Of a stretch of DNA of 64,000 nt, positions 19,989 through 28,811 are shown piece by piece. Made by a program: the position numbers and the translations under genes. Each line of letters opens with the position of its first letter. The stretch's first letter is position 1. The notes under the pieces were generated by a model that did no database searches, was not told the DNA's origin, and saw only the letters and a program-made list of their open reading frames with translations. This DNA is from C-114 sp963745405 (GTDB lineage Bacteria > Chloroflexota > Limnocylindria > Limnocylindrales > CSP1-4). The stretch covers positions 2,480,001-2,544,000 of the forward strand of contig CAVUWY010000002.1 of assembly GCA_963745405.1 (NCBI GenBank). Direction: 5' to 3'.

Positions 19989-21083
19989 GTGTTCGCCACC
20001 CTCGGCGGGTCGATGCCGATCCGACCTGCGAGCCATGATCTCGAACCGGATGCGTTCGTCCGGGCGGCGATCGCCGCCCAGGTGGAGGCGGGACTCGAGG
20101 CGATCTCCGACGGAGGCGTCCGCCATCCCGATGCCGGGCTCGCGATCGGCTCAGGACTCGACGGGGTCGAGGTCGTCGGCGGCCGCCTTCGCGCGACGGC
20201 TCTGCCGGCCTGGCGGCGTCCGATCCTCGTCGATGGCTGGACGTTCGCGGCGGCCTGTACCGACCGAGCGGTCAAGCAGGCGGTCGTCGGGCCGTACACT
20301 CTCGCCCGAACCTTCGAGCCAGGGCCGATCCGTCGGGGGCGGCTGACGCTCGCCCTCGCCGAGGCGCTCAACGCCGAGCTGAAGGTGCTCGTGACGGCGG
20401 GCTGCCCGCTCGTCGAGGTCGTCGAAGACGGCGCCACGACGATCGGCGATTCGCTCACGGCGCGACGCCTGTTCGTCGACAGCCAGCGGCGACTCCTCGA
20501 CGGACTCGACGGCGCTGGGGACGTCCATCGGACGCTCGCGATCCGTGGTGGCAATGCCGACACGGCTGGAGCGGAGACGATCCTCGACGGTTCCTACCAG
20601 AGCTTCATGTTCGATCTGTGCGCCGGCCCCGACAACTGGCGCCTGGCGGTCAAGGTGCCGGGCGACCGGGGCGTGATCGTCGGGGCGGCCGACGCCCGGG
20701 CGACCCGCGTCGACGAGCTCGAGGTGCTCGCCTTCGCCGTCGGCTACGCGGCCTCGACCGGCGGGCGCGGCCACGATCGAGTCGGCCTGGCCACCTCGGG
20801 CGACATGACCAGCCTGACCTGGGAGGCGGCGATCGCCAAGATGCGTCGGATCGGCGAAGCAGCCGCCTTCTACGAGGCGCCGACGGGCACCCTTGCCCAG
20901 GCGCTGGACCCGCGGGCCGTCGACATCCGGAGCGCGGCGATGGGCCGCTACGCGCCGGCGCCGTACGACCCTGCGTCGCCCCAGCGAGTGCGTGAAGGTG
21001 AGCCCGAGACTCCGGCCGAGCCCGAGGCTCCGCCCGAGTCACGACCCAAGCCCGACGACGGCACCGATCCCGCGTCGTCGTGA
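19989..21083 (+). CDS. MetE-like (B12-independent methionine synthase C-terminal domain) protein
   Basis: This 364-residue protein resembles the catalytic domain of cobalamin-independent methionine synthase and its stand-alone relatives. It has an AISDGGVRHPD segment, VVGPYTLART (the PGP-type loop) and CPLVEVVEDG. The zinc-ligand His-x-Cys of true MetE is not clear: the equivalent strand reads VHRTLAIRGGN, with no Cys. Activity as a methionine synthase is therefore doubtful. The last ~35 residues are a Pro/Glu tail. The gene appears leaderless and overlaps the next gene (GTGA). Confidence 0.75.
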   Translation: MFATLGGSMPIRPASHDLEPDAFVRAAIAAQVEAGLEAISDGGVRHPDAGLAIGSGLDGVEVVGGRLRATALPAWRRPILVDGWTFAAACTDRAVKQAVVGPYTLARTFEPGPIRRGRLTLALAEALNAELKVLVTAGCPLVEVVEDGATTIGDSLTARRLFVDSQRRLLDGLDGAGDVHRTLAIRGGNADTAGAETILDGSYQSFMFDLCAGPDNWRLAVKVPGDRGVIVGAADARATRVDELEVLAFAVGYAASTGGRGHDRVGLATSGDMTSLTWEAAIAKMRRIGEAAAFYEAPTGTLAQALDPRAVDIRSAAMGRYAPAPYDPASPQRVREGEPETPAEPEAPPESRPKPDDGTDPASS

Positions 21084-21559
21084 CCCTCTCGGCGCCGCAT
21101 CGATCCCGTGGCTGGAGCGTCTATCTCCGCGGCCAGTACCGCCTCATCCGCCTCATGGACCCGCTCATCCGCTTCGTCTGGCGGGGATACGGGCTCGGCA
21201 ACGTCGTCGAGCTCGGTCTCGTCGGCCGGCGGACCGGCCGGCCGCGACGCGTCCTCGTCGGCCTCCTCCGCGCCGACGGCGGCTGGTTCGTCGGTCATCC
21301 GAACGGCCCGTGCCAATGGACGCTGAACCTCGAGGCGGCCGGCGGCGGCACCCTCACGCCGTCGTGGCCGACGACCCTGACCGTGCGCGCGCGGCGGCTC
21401 CCCGACGGCCCGGAACGCGATCGGGCGATCCTGGCGACGAACCAGCATCCCTTCCCCGGCAACGTGGTCTACCGCCTCGCCCGGGCCCACGTCCGGGCGG
21501 TCGGCGCGTACTACGCACTCGAGGTCGTCGACGACGACGGCCCGTCGACCGGGGACTGA
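21080..21559 (+). CDS. Deazaflavin/F420-type nitroreductase-family protein
   Basis: This 159-residue protein fits the split-barrel deazaflavin-dependent nitroreductase (Ddn/DUF385) family. The core LVGRRTGRPRRVLVGLL resembles the usual GRxSGxxRxxPL segment, followed by WFVGHPNGPCQWTLNLEAA. The GTG start overlaps the stop of the MetE-like gene, so the two are co-expressed. Cofactor could be F420, FMN or heme; the sequence does not decide. Confidence 0.7.
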   Translation: MTLSAPHRSRGWSVYLRGQYRLIRLMDPLIRFVWRGYGLGNVVELGLVGRRTGRPRRVLVGLLRADGGWFVGHPNGPCQWTLNLEAAGGGTLTPSWPTTLTVRARRLPDGPERDRAILATNQHPFPGNVVYRLARAHVRAVGAYYALEVVDDDGPSTGD

Positions 21560-21755
21560 GCCCGAGAGCGAGGCGAGGAACGGAACGACGGCGCTCGCCG
21601 GACGCGGCGCCGGATCGCGGTCCAATTCCTCGGTTCGCTTGATTCCGGCGCCCAGCAGTGCCAGCATTCGATGACCACCTCGTCCCCCTCCCCATCCCCG
21701 GGCCGCGAGGTTCGGCCACCCCGCGCGCGATCGCTCCCGGAAGGAGGTTCCGCTG

Positions 21756-22256
21756 GTGTCCCAGCACATCGCTTTCGTCGTGAATGGCGTATCCCGCGAG
21801 CTGGAGGTGGAACCGAGACGGCTGTTGGTACAGGTCCTCCGCGAGGACCTCGACCTGACCGGCACCCACGTCGGCTGCGACACGAGCCAGTGCGGAGCCT
21901 GCACGGTCCACGTCGACGGTCAGGCGGTGAAGAGTTGCACGATGCTGGCCGTCCAGGCCGACGGCTCGGGCGTCACGACCATCGAGGGCATGGCCCCCGC
22001 TGAAGGGCTCCACCCGATCCAGCAGGCGTTCTGGGAGAAGCACGGCCTGCAGTGCGGGTTCTGCACGCCGGGCATGATCATGGTCGCCGCCGACCTCCTG
22101 TCGCGGACCACCGATCCGACCGACGACGAGATCCGCCACGCCCTCGAGGGCAACATCTGCCGCTGCACCGGCTACCAGAACATCGTCGCCGCGATCCGCG
22201 AGGCTGCCGCCACGATCCGGGCCGGCGCCGCCGCCCCGATCGCCGCCGGCGCATAG
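21756..22256 (+). CDS. Form II CO dehydrogenase-like [2Fe-2S] subunit (CoxS-type)
   Basis: This 166-residue small subunit passes electrons from the Mo site to FAD. The plant-type cluster Cys residues are in GCDTSQCGACTVHVDG, and the second cluster is in CGFCTPGM and CRCTGY. The GTG start has AAGGAGG eight bases upstream. It opens an S-L-M operon, the order typical of form II enzymes, and is 24 bases from the large-subunit gene. Confidence 0.95.
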   Translation: MSQHIAFVVNGVSRELEVEPRRLLVQVLREDLDLTGTHVGCDTSQCGACTVHVDGQAVKSCTMLAVQADGSGVTTIEGMAPAEGLHPIQQAFWEKHGLQCGFCTPGMIMVAADLLSRTTDPTDDEIRHALEGNICRCTGYQNIVAAIREAAATIRAGAAAPIAAGA

Positions 22257-22280
22257 CCCGAGAGACGGAGGAGTACCGCG

Positions 22281-24689
22281 ATGGTTGTCGACGTCCTCGG
22301 AACCCCCGTCAAGCGGACGGAGGACCCCCGCTTCATCACCGGCAAGGGCCGCTACCTCGACGACATCTCGTTGACCGGGATGGTCCACATGGCCATCCTC
22401 CGCAGCCCCTACGCGCACGCCGAGATCGCCTCGATCGACACGAGCGCCGCGAAGGCGATGCCCGGCGTCGTGGCCGTATTCACCGGCGCCGACATCCCCT
22501 ACAACCCGCTGCCCATGGCCTGGCCGGCCGGTGGCAGCGCCGGTCTCCAGAACAACGTCAACACCCCGCGCGCGCTCGCCACCGACAGCGTGAAGTGGAC
22601 GGGGGAGGGGGTCGCGGCGGTCGTCGCCGAGACGCCCGCCCAGGCATTCGACGCCCTCGAGGCGATCGTCGTCGACTGGCACCCGCTGCCGGCCGTCGTC
22701 GATGCCGAGAAGGCGATGGAGCCCGGCGCGCCGCAGCTCCACGAGAACGCTCCGAACAACGTCGTCTTCGAGTGGTCGGTCGGCGACAAGGCCGGCACCG
22801 ACGCCGCCATCGACTCGGCCGAGGTGGTCGTCCGCCAGCGGATCGTCAACCAGCGGCTCATCCCGAATCCGATGGAGACCCGGGGCGACATCGGCTGGTA
22901 CAACCCCGGCACCGACGAGTACACGATCTGGATGTCGAGCCAGACGCCGCATATCCAGCGACTCCTGCTGGCCGCGTTCGTCACCGGCATCCCCGAGCAC
23001 AAGATCCGCTGCATCTCGCCGGATGTCGGCGGCGCATTCGGGACGAAGATCTTCTGCTACGCCGACATGGCCCTCGTGATGTTCGCCAGCAAGGCCCTCG
23101 ACGGCCGGCCGGTCAAGTGGGTCGAGGGCCGGCGGGAGAACTACCAGAGCACGATCCATGGCCGCGACCACATCACCTACCTCGAGATCGCCGGCAAGCG
23201 CGACGGCGAGGTGACAGGGCTGCGGGTGAAGACGTTCGCCAACCTCGGCGGCCGCCTGTCGACCATCGGCCCCGGCATCCCGACGACCCTCTACGCCCGG
23301 GTCCTGTCGGGTTGCTACAAGATCCCCAACGTCTACGCCGAGGTGACCGGCGTCTACACGAACACGACATTCGTCGACGCCTACCGCGGCGCGGGCCGGC
23401 CCGAGGCGACCTACGTCATCGAGCGGGCCATGGACCTGTTCGCCGGCGAGATCGGCATGGACCGGGCAGCGGTCCGCCGCAAGAACTTCATCCCGCCGGA
23501 CCAGTTCCCCTACGAGAACCCGTCCGGGCTCGGGACGGCCTCGGGCGGCGCCAAGATCTTCATCGACTCGGGGAACTACGAACCCGCGATGAACAAGGCG
23601 CTCACGACCGTCGGCTACGACGGGATGGACGCGGCCAAGGCGGCGGCGCGCAAGCGCGGCAAGCTCCTCGGCGTCGGCCTCTCTACCTACATCGAGGTCT
23701 GCGGCGTCGCGCCGTCGAAGTGGATCGGTGCGGTCGGCGAGGGCTGGGGCGCGGCGATGTGGGAGTCGGCCAACCTCCGGATGCACCTGACCGGCAAGGT
23801 GATCCTCACGATGGGCACCCAGCCGCAGGGTCAGGGCCACGAGACGACCTACGCCCAGGTCATCTCCCATGAGCTGGGCATCCCGATGGAGGACATCATC
23901 GTCCAGCACTCCGACACGCTGGGCACGCCGTTCGGCTACGGGTCGTACGGCAGCCGGACGTCGTCGGTCGGGATGACCGCCGCCATCAAGGCGGCCGGCA
24001 AGATCAAGGAGAAGGCCCGCCGCTTCGCCGCCCATATGCTCGAGGCGTCGGTCGACGACATCGAGATCGACGGGGCGAACTACCGGGTCAAGGGCTCGCC
24101 CGACAAGGTCAAGACGATCCAGGAGATCGCCTTCGCCCTCGACCTCGCCTTCGATCCGCCGGAGGGCATGGAGCCGTACCTCGACGAGACGGCGTACTAC
24201 GACACGCCGAACTGCACGTGGCCGTTCGGGACGCACATCGCGGTCGTCGAGATCGACGAGGAGACCGGATTCGTGGACCTGATCCGCTACGTCGCCGTCG
24301 ACGACGTCGGCAACAAGATCAACCCGATGATCGTCGATGGCCAGCTCCACGGCGGCATCGCCCAGGGGGTCGGCCAGGCCCTCTGGGAGGGGGCCGTCTA
24401 CAGCGACGACGGCCAGCTCCTGTCGGGCTCGATGCTCGACTATGCGCTGCCACGGGCCTCGTGGCTGCCGACCTTCGAGCTCGACGAGACCGTCACGCCG
24501 TCACCGGTGAACCCGATCGGCGTCAAGGGTGTCGGCGAGGCCGGGGCGATCGCCAGCACGGCCGCGGTCGCCAACGCCGTCATCGACGCGCTGGGCCCGC
24601 TCGGCATCCGACACCTCGACATGCCCTACACGCCGCAGACGGTGTGGCGGGCGATCCAGGGCGCCACGACGAAGGGAGGCCAGGCATGA
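22281..24689 (+). CDS. Form II CO dehydrogenase-like molybdenum large subunit
   Basis: This 802-residue xanthine-oxidase-family subunit binds molybdopterin cytosine dinucleotide. The active-site loop reads AYRGAGR (residues 367-373), the form II signature, lacking the Cys that holds copper in true CO dehydrogenase. GTQPQGQGHETT and GVGEAGAIAS (with the catalytic Glu) are present. Form II enzymes may act on CO slowly or on other substrates such as aldehydes or purines. The stop overlaps the FAD-subunit gene (ATGA). Confidence 0.95.
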   Translation: MVVDVLGTPVKRTEDPRFITGKGRYLDDISLTGMVHMAILRSPYAHAEIASIDTSAAKAMPGVVAVFTGADIPYNPLPMAWPAGGSAGLQNNVNTPRALATDSVKWTGEGVAAVVAETPAQAFDALEAIVVDWHPLPAVVDAEKAMEPGAPQLHENAPNNVVFEWSVGDKAGTDAAIDSAEVVVRQRIVNQRLIPNPMETRGDIGWYNPGTDEYTIWMSSQTPHIQRLLLAAFVTGIPEHKIRCISPDVGGAFGTKIFCYADMALVMFASKALDGRPVKWVEGRRENYQSTIHGRDHITYLEIAGKRDGEVTGLRVKTFANLGGRLSTIGPGIPTTLYARVLSGCYKIPNVYAEVTGVYTNTTFVDAYRGAGRPEATYVIERAMDLFAGEIGMDRAAVRRKNFIPPDQFPYENPSGLGTASGGAKIFIDSGNYEPAMNKALTTVGYDGMDAAKAAARKRGKLLGVGLSTYIEVCGVAPSKWIGAVGEGWGAAMWESANLRMHLTGKVILTMGTQPQGQGHETTYAQVISHELGIPMEDIIVQHSDTLGTPFGYGSYGSRTSSVGMTAAIKAAGKIKEKARRFAAHMLEASVDDIEIDGANYRVKGSPDKVKTIQEIAFALDLAFDPPEGMEPYLDETAYYDTPNCTWPFGTHIAVVEIDEETGFVDLIRYVAVDDVGNKINPMIVDGQLHGGIAQGVGQALWEGAVYSDDGQLLSGSMLDYALPRASWLPTFELDETVTPSPVNPIGVKGVGEAGAIASTAAVANAVIDALGPLGIRHLDMPYTPQTVWRAIQGATTKGGQA

Positions 24690-25540
24690 TCCCGGCCGCG
24701 TTCGACTACGCCAGGCCCGCCTCGCTCGACGAGGCGCTCCGGAGCCTGGCCGGAGGCGGCAAGGCCATCGCCGGCGGCCAGAGCCTCCTGCCGCTCCTCA
24801 AGATGCGGCTCGCCTCGACCGACCGCCTCGTCGACATCGGCCGGCTGGCCGAGCTGCGAGGCATCACCCGCGACGGCGGCGGAGGCCTCTCGATCGGTGC
24901 GCTGACCACGTACCGGGAGCTCCTCGACTCGCCCGGGGCGATGGTCTACGCGTGTCTGGCCGAGGCGGTCCCCGACATCGGCGACGTCCAGGTCCGCAAT
25001 CGCGGCACGGTCGGTGGTTCGATCGCTCACGCCGACCCGGCGTCGGACCTGCCGGCCGTCCTCCTCGCCCTCGATGCGACGATCGTCGCCCGCTCGACGG
25101 CCGGGGAGCGGCTGATATCCGCGACGGATTTCTTCCGGGGAGCCTTCCAGACGGCGCTCGCCGACGGTGAGCTCGTGACCCGGGTGATCCTGCCGCCGGC
25201 GTCGCAGGCGCTCGGATCGGCGTACCGCAAGCTCGAGCAGCCCGCCTCGGGCTACTCGATCGTCGGTGTCGCCGCGGTCATGGGCTGGCAGGGCGCGGCG
25301 ATCTCGGTGGCTCACATCGGGGTGACCGGGGTGGGCCAGGTCGCCTACCGTGCCCGGGCCGTCGAATCGGCTCTCGTCGGGTCGGACGGCTCGGCGGGAG
25401 CGATCTCGGCCGCGGCGGCGCATGCGACCGATGGCCAGGCCGTCAACTCGGATATCCATGCCGATGCCGCCTATCGCGGCCAGATGGCCCAGGTCTACGT
25501 GCGGCGGGCGGTGGAGGCGGCGCTGGCCGTTCTCGCCTGA
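24686..25540 (+). CDS. Form II CO dehydrogenase-like FAD subunit (CoxM-type)
   Basis: This 284-residue medium subunit transfers electrons from the iron-sulfur protein to an acceptor. FAD-binding motifs are IAGGQSLLPLLKMRLA near residue 30 and TVGGSIAHADPASD near 112. It overlaps the large-subunit gene by four bases and is followed 20 bases on by a molybdopterin-binding protein gene, completing the S-L-M set. Confidence 0.95.
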   Translation: MIPAAFDYARPASLDEALRSLAGGGKAIAGGQSLLPLLKMRLASTDRLVDIGRLAELRGITRDGGGGLSIGALTTYRELLDSPGAMVYACLAEAVPDIGDVQVRNRGTVGGSIAHADPASDLPAVLLALDATIVARSTAGERLISATDFFRGAFQTALADGELVTRVILPPASQALGSAYRKLEQPASGYSIVGVAAVMGWQGAAISVAHIGVTGVGQVAYRARAVESALVGSDGSAGAISAAAAHATDGQAVNSDIHADAAYRGQMAQVYVRRAVEAALAVLA

Positions 25541-25560
25541 CCTCGATGCGGTAGCGGCGA

Positions 25561-26598
25561 GTGCGACTGGAGCGCCTCGCCGCTGGCCGTCCGTCGGCGC
25601 ACCTCGTCGGAGCGGTCCTGCCGCGCGACGTGCGGGTCGGTGGCGAACGCTGGTCGAAGGGACGGCGGCTGTCGGCCGACGACCTCGCCCGCCTGGCGGC
25701 CGACCCGGATGCCCTCGAGGACCCCATCGCGGTACTCGTCCCGGAGCCGGGCGACGTTCACGAGGACGAGGCCGCCATCCGCCTCGCCGCCGCCGTGGCA
25801 GGGCCGGGGCTGACGACGCGGGGGCCGGCCGAGAGCCGGGTCGATCTCATCGCCGACGTCGACGGGGTCGTGCGGGTCCGGGTCCCCACCCTCGAGCGCC
25901 TCGATCGGATCGACCCGCTCGAGGTCTTCACCGTCTTCGACGGCCAGGTCGTCCGGGCGGGCGACCTCGTGGCGAGCGTCAAGGTCGCCCCTCAGCTCGT
26001 CGACGGAGCGGCCCTCGAGCGTGGCGAGGCGATCGCGCTGGATCACGGACCGGTCGTCAGCGTCCGGCCGTTCCGGCCGACCCAGGTCGGCGTCCTCGTG
26101 AAGGAATCGGTCCACGGTCCGGCCCGGGAGCGGTTCGAGGCGAGCGTCCGGGCCAAGGTCGAGGGCCTCGGCTCGACGATCGTCGGGATCGAGTACGTCG
26201 CCGACGATGCCGAGGCCGTTGCAGCCGCGTTCCGATCCCTCCGTCGCGCCGGCGCCCGGCTCATCCTCACCGCCGGCGCCCGGAGCGCCGACCCGTCCGA
26301 CGCCACGTTCGCGGCCCTCGATGCGCTCGGCGGGCGCCTCGTCCGGCGCGGCGTGCCGGCCCACCCGGGATCGATGCTCTGGCTCGCGACGCTCGGACGG
26401 GTGCCGGTCCTCGGCCTGCCGACCTGCGGCGCCTACTCGAAGGCGACGGCGGCCGACCTCCTCCTGCCGCGACTGCTCGCCGGGGAGCCGGCCTCGCGGG
26501 CGACGATCGCCCGGCTCGGCCACGGCGGCATCCTCACCCGCTCGATGCGCTTCCGCTTCCCGGATTACGCCCGCGAGCTCGACGCCCCGGAAGGGTAG
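25561..26598 (+). CDS. Molybdopterin-binding protein (MoaB/MoeA-like domain)
   Basis: This 345-residue protein has a C-terminal MoCF-like (MoaB/Mog/CinA) domain at about 170-330: VGVLVKESVHGPARERFEASVRAK aside, it shows ILTAGARSADPSD and a conserved HPGSMLWLATLGRVPVLGLP stretch. The first ~165 residues are less familiar. It is the last gene of the form II operon, so a role in preparing or inserting the Mo cofactor is likely. The GTG start lacks a strong ribosome-binding site. Confidence 0.75.
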   Translation: MRLERLAAGRPSAHLVGAVLPRDVRVGGERWSKGRRLSADDLARLAADPDALEDPIAVLVPEPGDVHEDEAAIRLAAAVAGPGLTTRGPAESRVDLIADVDGVVRVRVPTLERLDRIDPLEVFTVFDGQVVRAGDLVASVKVAPQLVDGAALERGEAIALDHGPVVSVRPFRPTQVGVLVKESVHGPARERFEASVRAKVEGLGSTIVGIEYVADDAEAVAAAFRSLRRAGARLILTAGARSADPSDATFAALDALGGRLVRRGVPAHPGSMLWLATLGRVPVLGLPTCGAYSKATAADLLLPRLLAGEPASRATIARLGHGGILTRSMRFRFPDYARELDAPEG

Positions 26599-26729
26599 AC
26601 AGCTGAGGAGGAGGGGCATACCTGTCGGCTTGGGCCTACCCCTGGGTGGGGAGCGAAATGTCTTGCGTCCAGGTTGGCGGGACCGACGCACCCCGCGTAA
26701 TGATTGATTGACCCGATGTTCAGAATAGC

Positions 26730-27350
26730 TTGATGCTTGTGCGCCCTAGTTCCATCCTCGTCGTATCGCGACGCTGGAGGGAGCACCGCCTCCGCCGCAT
26801 CGGTCGATGGAGTGGCCGCTGCGACGGTGGCACTGACCGCCGCCGAGAGCGCAATCAACGCGGCCGACAGACGGAAGAAGTGGGACACCGAACGCGTCAC
26901 TACTTGAAGTGGGATCAGATGTTTCACAACAACATGGTCGCGGACATGATGCTGATGACGCAGAACGGAACGAGCGGCTTCAATCAGGTGTACGTGAGCG
27001 ATGGCGAGAAGGGCCGGCTCATGACCAGCGTCCTCGCGAATTCAAGTCAAACTGTGGGCGCAACTGCATGCGCAACCGGCTTCGCGAGTCTCTACAGATG
27101 CGGCGTTGTCACGGGCGTCGATACCACCCAATTTGTCCCACGTACCGGAGGCGCGACCTGGACTGAGCTGCACATGTGGATCGCGAGTTTCAGCTCCGGC
27201 GGTGGCGACAGTGGTGGCCCTGTGTTCTATGGCAACCGGGAGATGGGCATCGTCGACGATGTCGCCGGGGGATCGAGCTACTACAGCACGATGGCTTGGG
27301 AGGAGTCCGCATCTGGGGCGGTTCCGTGCCTCAACACCTCATGCAGCTGA
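26730..27350 (+). pseudogene. S1 (streptogrisin-like) serine protease remnant
   Basis: The C-terminal ~140 residues match secreted chymotrypsin-fold proteases: a probable catalytic Asp at residue 72 (VADMMLM), ACATGFASLYRCGVV, and nucleophile Ser161 in GDSGGPVF. The N-terminal ~60 residues of this frame are Arg-rich junk. Another plus-strand frame over the same bases (about 26737-26907) reads a plausible Ala-rich leader ending in a stop. No His-containing TAGHC-type motif occurs in any frame. The gene is therefore truncated or frameshifted. Its G+C content is visibly lower than its neighbours, suggesting transfer. Confidence 0.6.
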
Positions 27351-27751
27351 CTATTGGTGGACCCTCCGTTCGGGCGATATCGCTGGCACTTTCGATCTTC
27401 GTAGCTGGCTGCGCTTCGGCCACTACCGTCAGCGTGCCGACGGTCGACAGATCGGCGGTCCCGTCCGGCCAGCCGCTGCTCTGCCCAGCCGCCAAGGTCG
27501 TTCCGTTCACGCTGACCGGAGATTCGTCGGCCCGAGTCCACGTCTGGGGAATCCGCGCGTTGGATGGCGGAAGGATGGATTTGGTATGGCCCGCTGGATT
27601 CTCGGCGCGATTCGCGCCGAACTTGGAACTCCTCGATCCGTCCGGCGCGGTCGTCGGTCGGCAGGGTGACCTGATCGACGACGCCGGCGGAGGCACCGCC
27701 GGGGGTAATGTCACCTATGTCTGCGAGCTGCACGGTCAGGTGTACAACTAG
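27341..27751 (+). CDS. Small lipoprotein of unknown function
   Basis: This 136-residue protein starts at 27341, overlapping the protease remnant by ten bases. A hydrophobic signal ends in the lipobox FVAGC (Cys at about 25), so it should be membrane-anchored outside the cell. The mature part has two Cys (LLCPAAK; VTYVCELHG) that could form a disulfide. No family is recognised. The context between two cox operons looks like a small insertion. Confidence 0.6.
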   Translation: MQLTIGGPSVRAISLALSIFVAGCASATTVSVPTVDRSAVPSGQPLLCPAAKVVPFTLTGDSSARVHVWGIRALDGGRMDLVWPAGFSARFAPNLELLDPSGAVVGRQGDLIDDAGGGTAGGNVTYVCELHGQVYN

Positions 27752-27850
27752 AACAGTCGCTGGCTTACCGCCGCCCGGTAGCAACATCGTGTCGGCATCG
27801 AGGATAGCGGCCGCATCGGGACGGTCGCGGCCGTAGGTCGGCGTCGCGTG

Positions 27851-27856
27851 TAGACT
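27851..27856 (+). promoter_or_regulatory. coxD: -10 box of leaderless coxD operon
   Basis: TAGACT ends seven bases before the ATG at 27864; no Shine-Dalgarno sequence precedes this first gene of the maturation operon. Confidence 0.6.
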
Positions 27857-27863
27857 CGGCCGC

Positions 27864-28811
27864 ATGAGCACGAACGACCGCGACTCGCCCGGGGAACTGC
27901 CACCGGCGAGCGCCCTCCGACCGGCCGAGACCCGCACGATCGAGGGGCTCCAGACGGCCTTCCGCGAGCGCGACTACCTGTGCGATCGCTCGCTGGCGAC
28001 GGCGGTCTTCCTCGGACTCGAGCTCGGCCGGCCGCTCCTCCTCGAGGGCGAGGCCGGGGTCGGCAAGACCGAGCTCGCCAAGGTCCTCGCTGCGACCCTC
28101 GGGGCGCGGCTCATCCGCCTCCAGTGCTACGAGGGGCTCGACGTTTCGAGCGCGGTCTACGAGTGGAACTACCCCCGCCAGATGCTCGAGATCCGTCTTC
28201 GCGAGGCGCGCGGCGACATCGGCGACGGGCGCGGCATCTTCGGACCCGAGTTCCTCATCCGTCGGCCGCTCCTCCAGGCCCTCGAGTCGGACGACGGCGT
28301 GCCGCCGGTCCTCCTCATCGACGAGATCGACCGGGCCGACGAGGAGTTCGAGGCATACCTCCTCGAGATCCTGTCCGACTTCCAGGTGACCGTCCCCGAG
28401 CTCGGCACGATCACCGCCGAGCGGCCGCCGCGGGTCGTCCTCACCTCGAATCGGACCCGCGAGGTCCACGACGCGCTCAAGCGACGCTGCCTGTACCACT
28501 GGATCGACTACCCGAGCCGGGACCGCGAGGTGGCCATCGTCCTGGCCCGGGTGCCGGCCGCCCCGGATCGCCTGGCCGCCGAGGTCGTCGGCTTCGTCCA
28601 CCGCCTCCGCGAGGCCGACCTGACCAAGGTCCCCGGTGTCGCCGAAACGCTCGACTGGGCGGCCGCCCTGCTCGCCCTGGGCGCGCGGGAGCTCAAGCCG
28701 GCCCTCGTCGACGAGACGCTGGGCGTCGTCCTCAAGTACGAGGAAGACGTCCGCCGCATCCGCGGCGCGACCGCTGCGGCGTACCTGGAGGAGGTCGCCG
28801 CGAGTGGCTGA
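27864..28811 (+). CDS. coxD: MoxR-type AAA+ ATPase, CO dehydrogenase maturation (CoxD)
   Basis: This is a 315-residue MoxR-family AAA+ ATPase. Walker A is GEAGVGKT (62-69), Walker B is LLIDEIDRAD, sensor 1 is LTSNRTREVHDALKRRC. CoxD is known to build the copper-sulfur part of the CO dehydrogenase active site. Assignment here rests on the next gene being a CoxE-type VWA protein and on the flanking cox clusters. It overlaps coxE by eight bases. Confidence 0.9.
   Translation: MSTNDRDSPGELPPASALRPAETRTIEGLQTAFRERDYLCDRSLATAVFLGLELGRPLLLEGEAGVGKTELAKVLAATLGARLIRLQCYEGLDVSSAVYEWNYPRQMLEIRLREARGDIGDGRGIFGPEFLIRRPLLQALESDDGVPPVLLIDEIDRADEEFEAYLLEILSDFQVTVPELGTITAERPPRVVLTSNRTREVHDALKRRCLYHWIDYPSRDREVAIVLARVPAAPDRLAAEVVGFVHRLREADLTKVPGVAETLDWAAALLALGARELKPALVDETLGVVLKYEEDVRRIRGATAAAYLEEVAASG

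Noticed and set aside
26565..26927. Minus-strand frame with a signal-peptide-like start (hydrophobic Ala/Leu run)
   Set aside because: The hydrophobic run is antisense to an Ala/Thr-rich plus-strand segment, there is no ribosome-binding site, and the remainder has no recognisable domain and enters the molybdopterin-binding gene.
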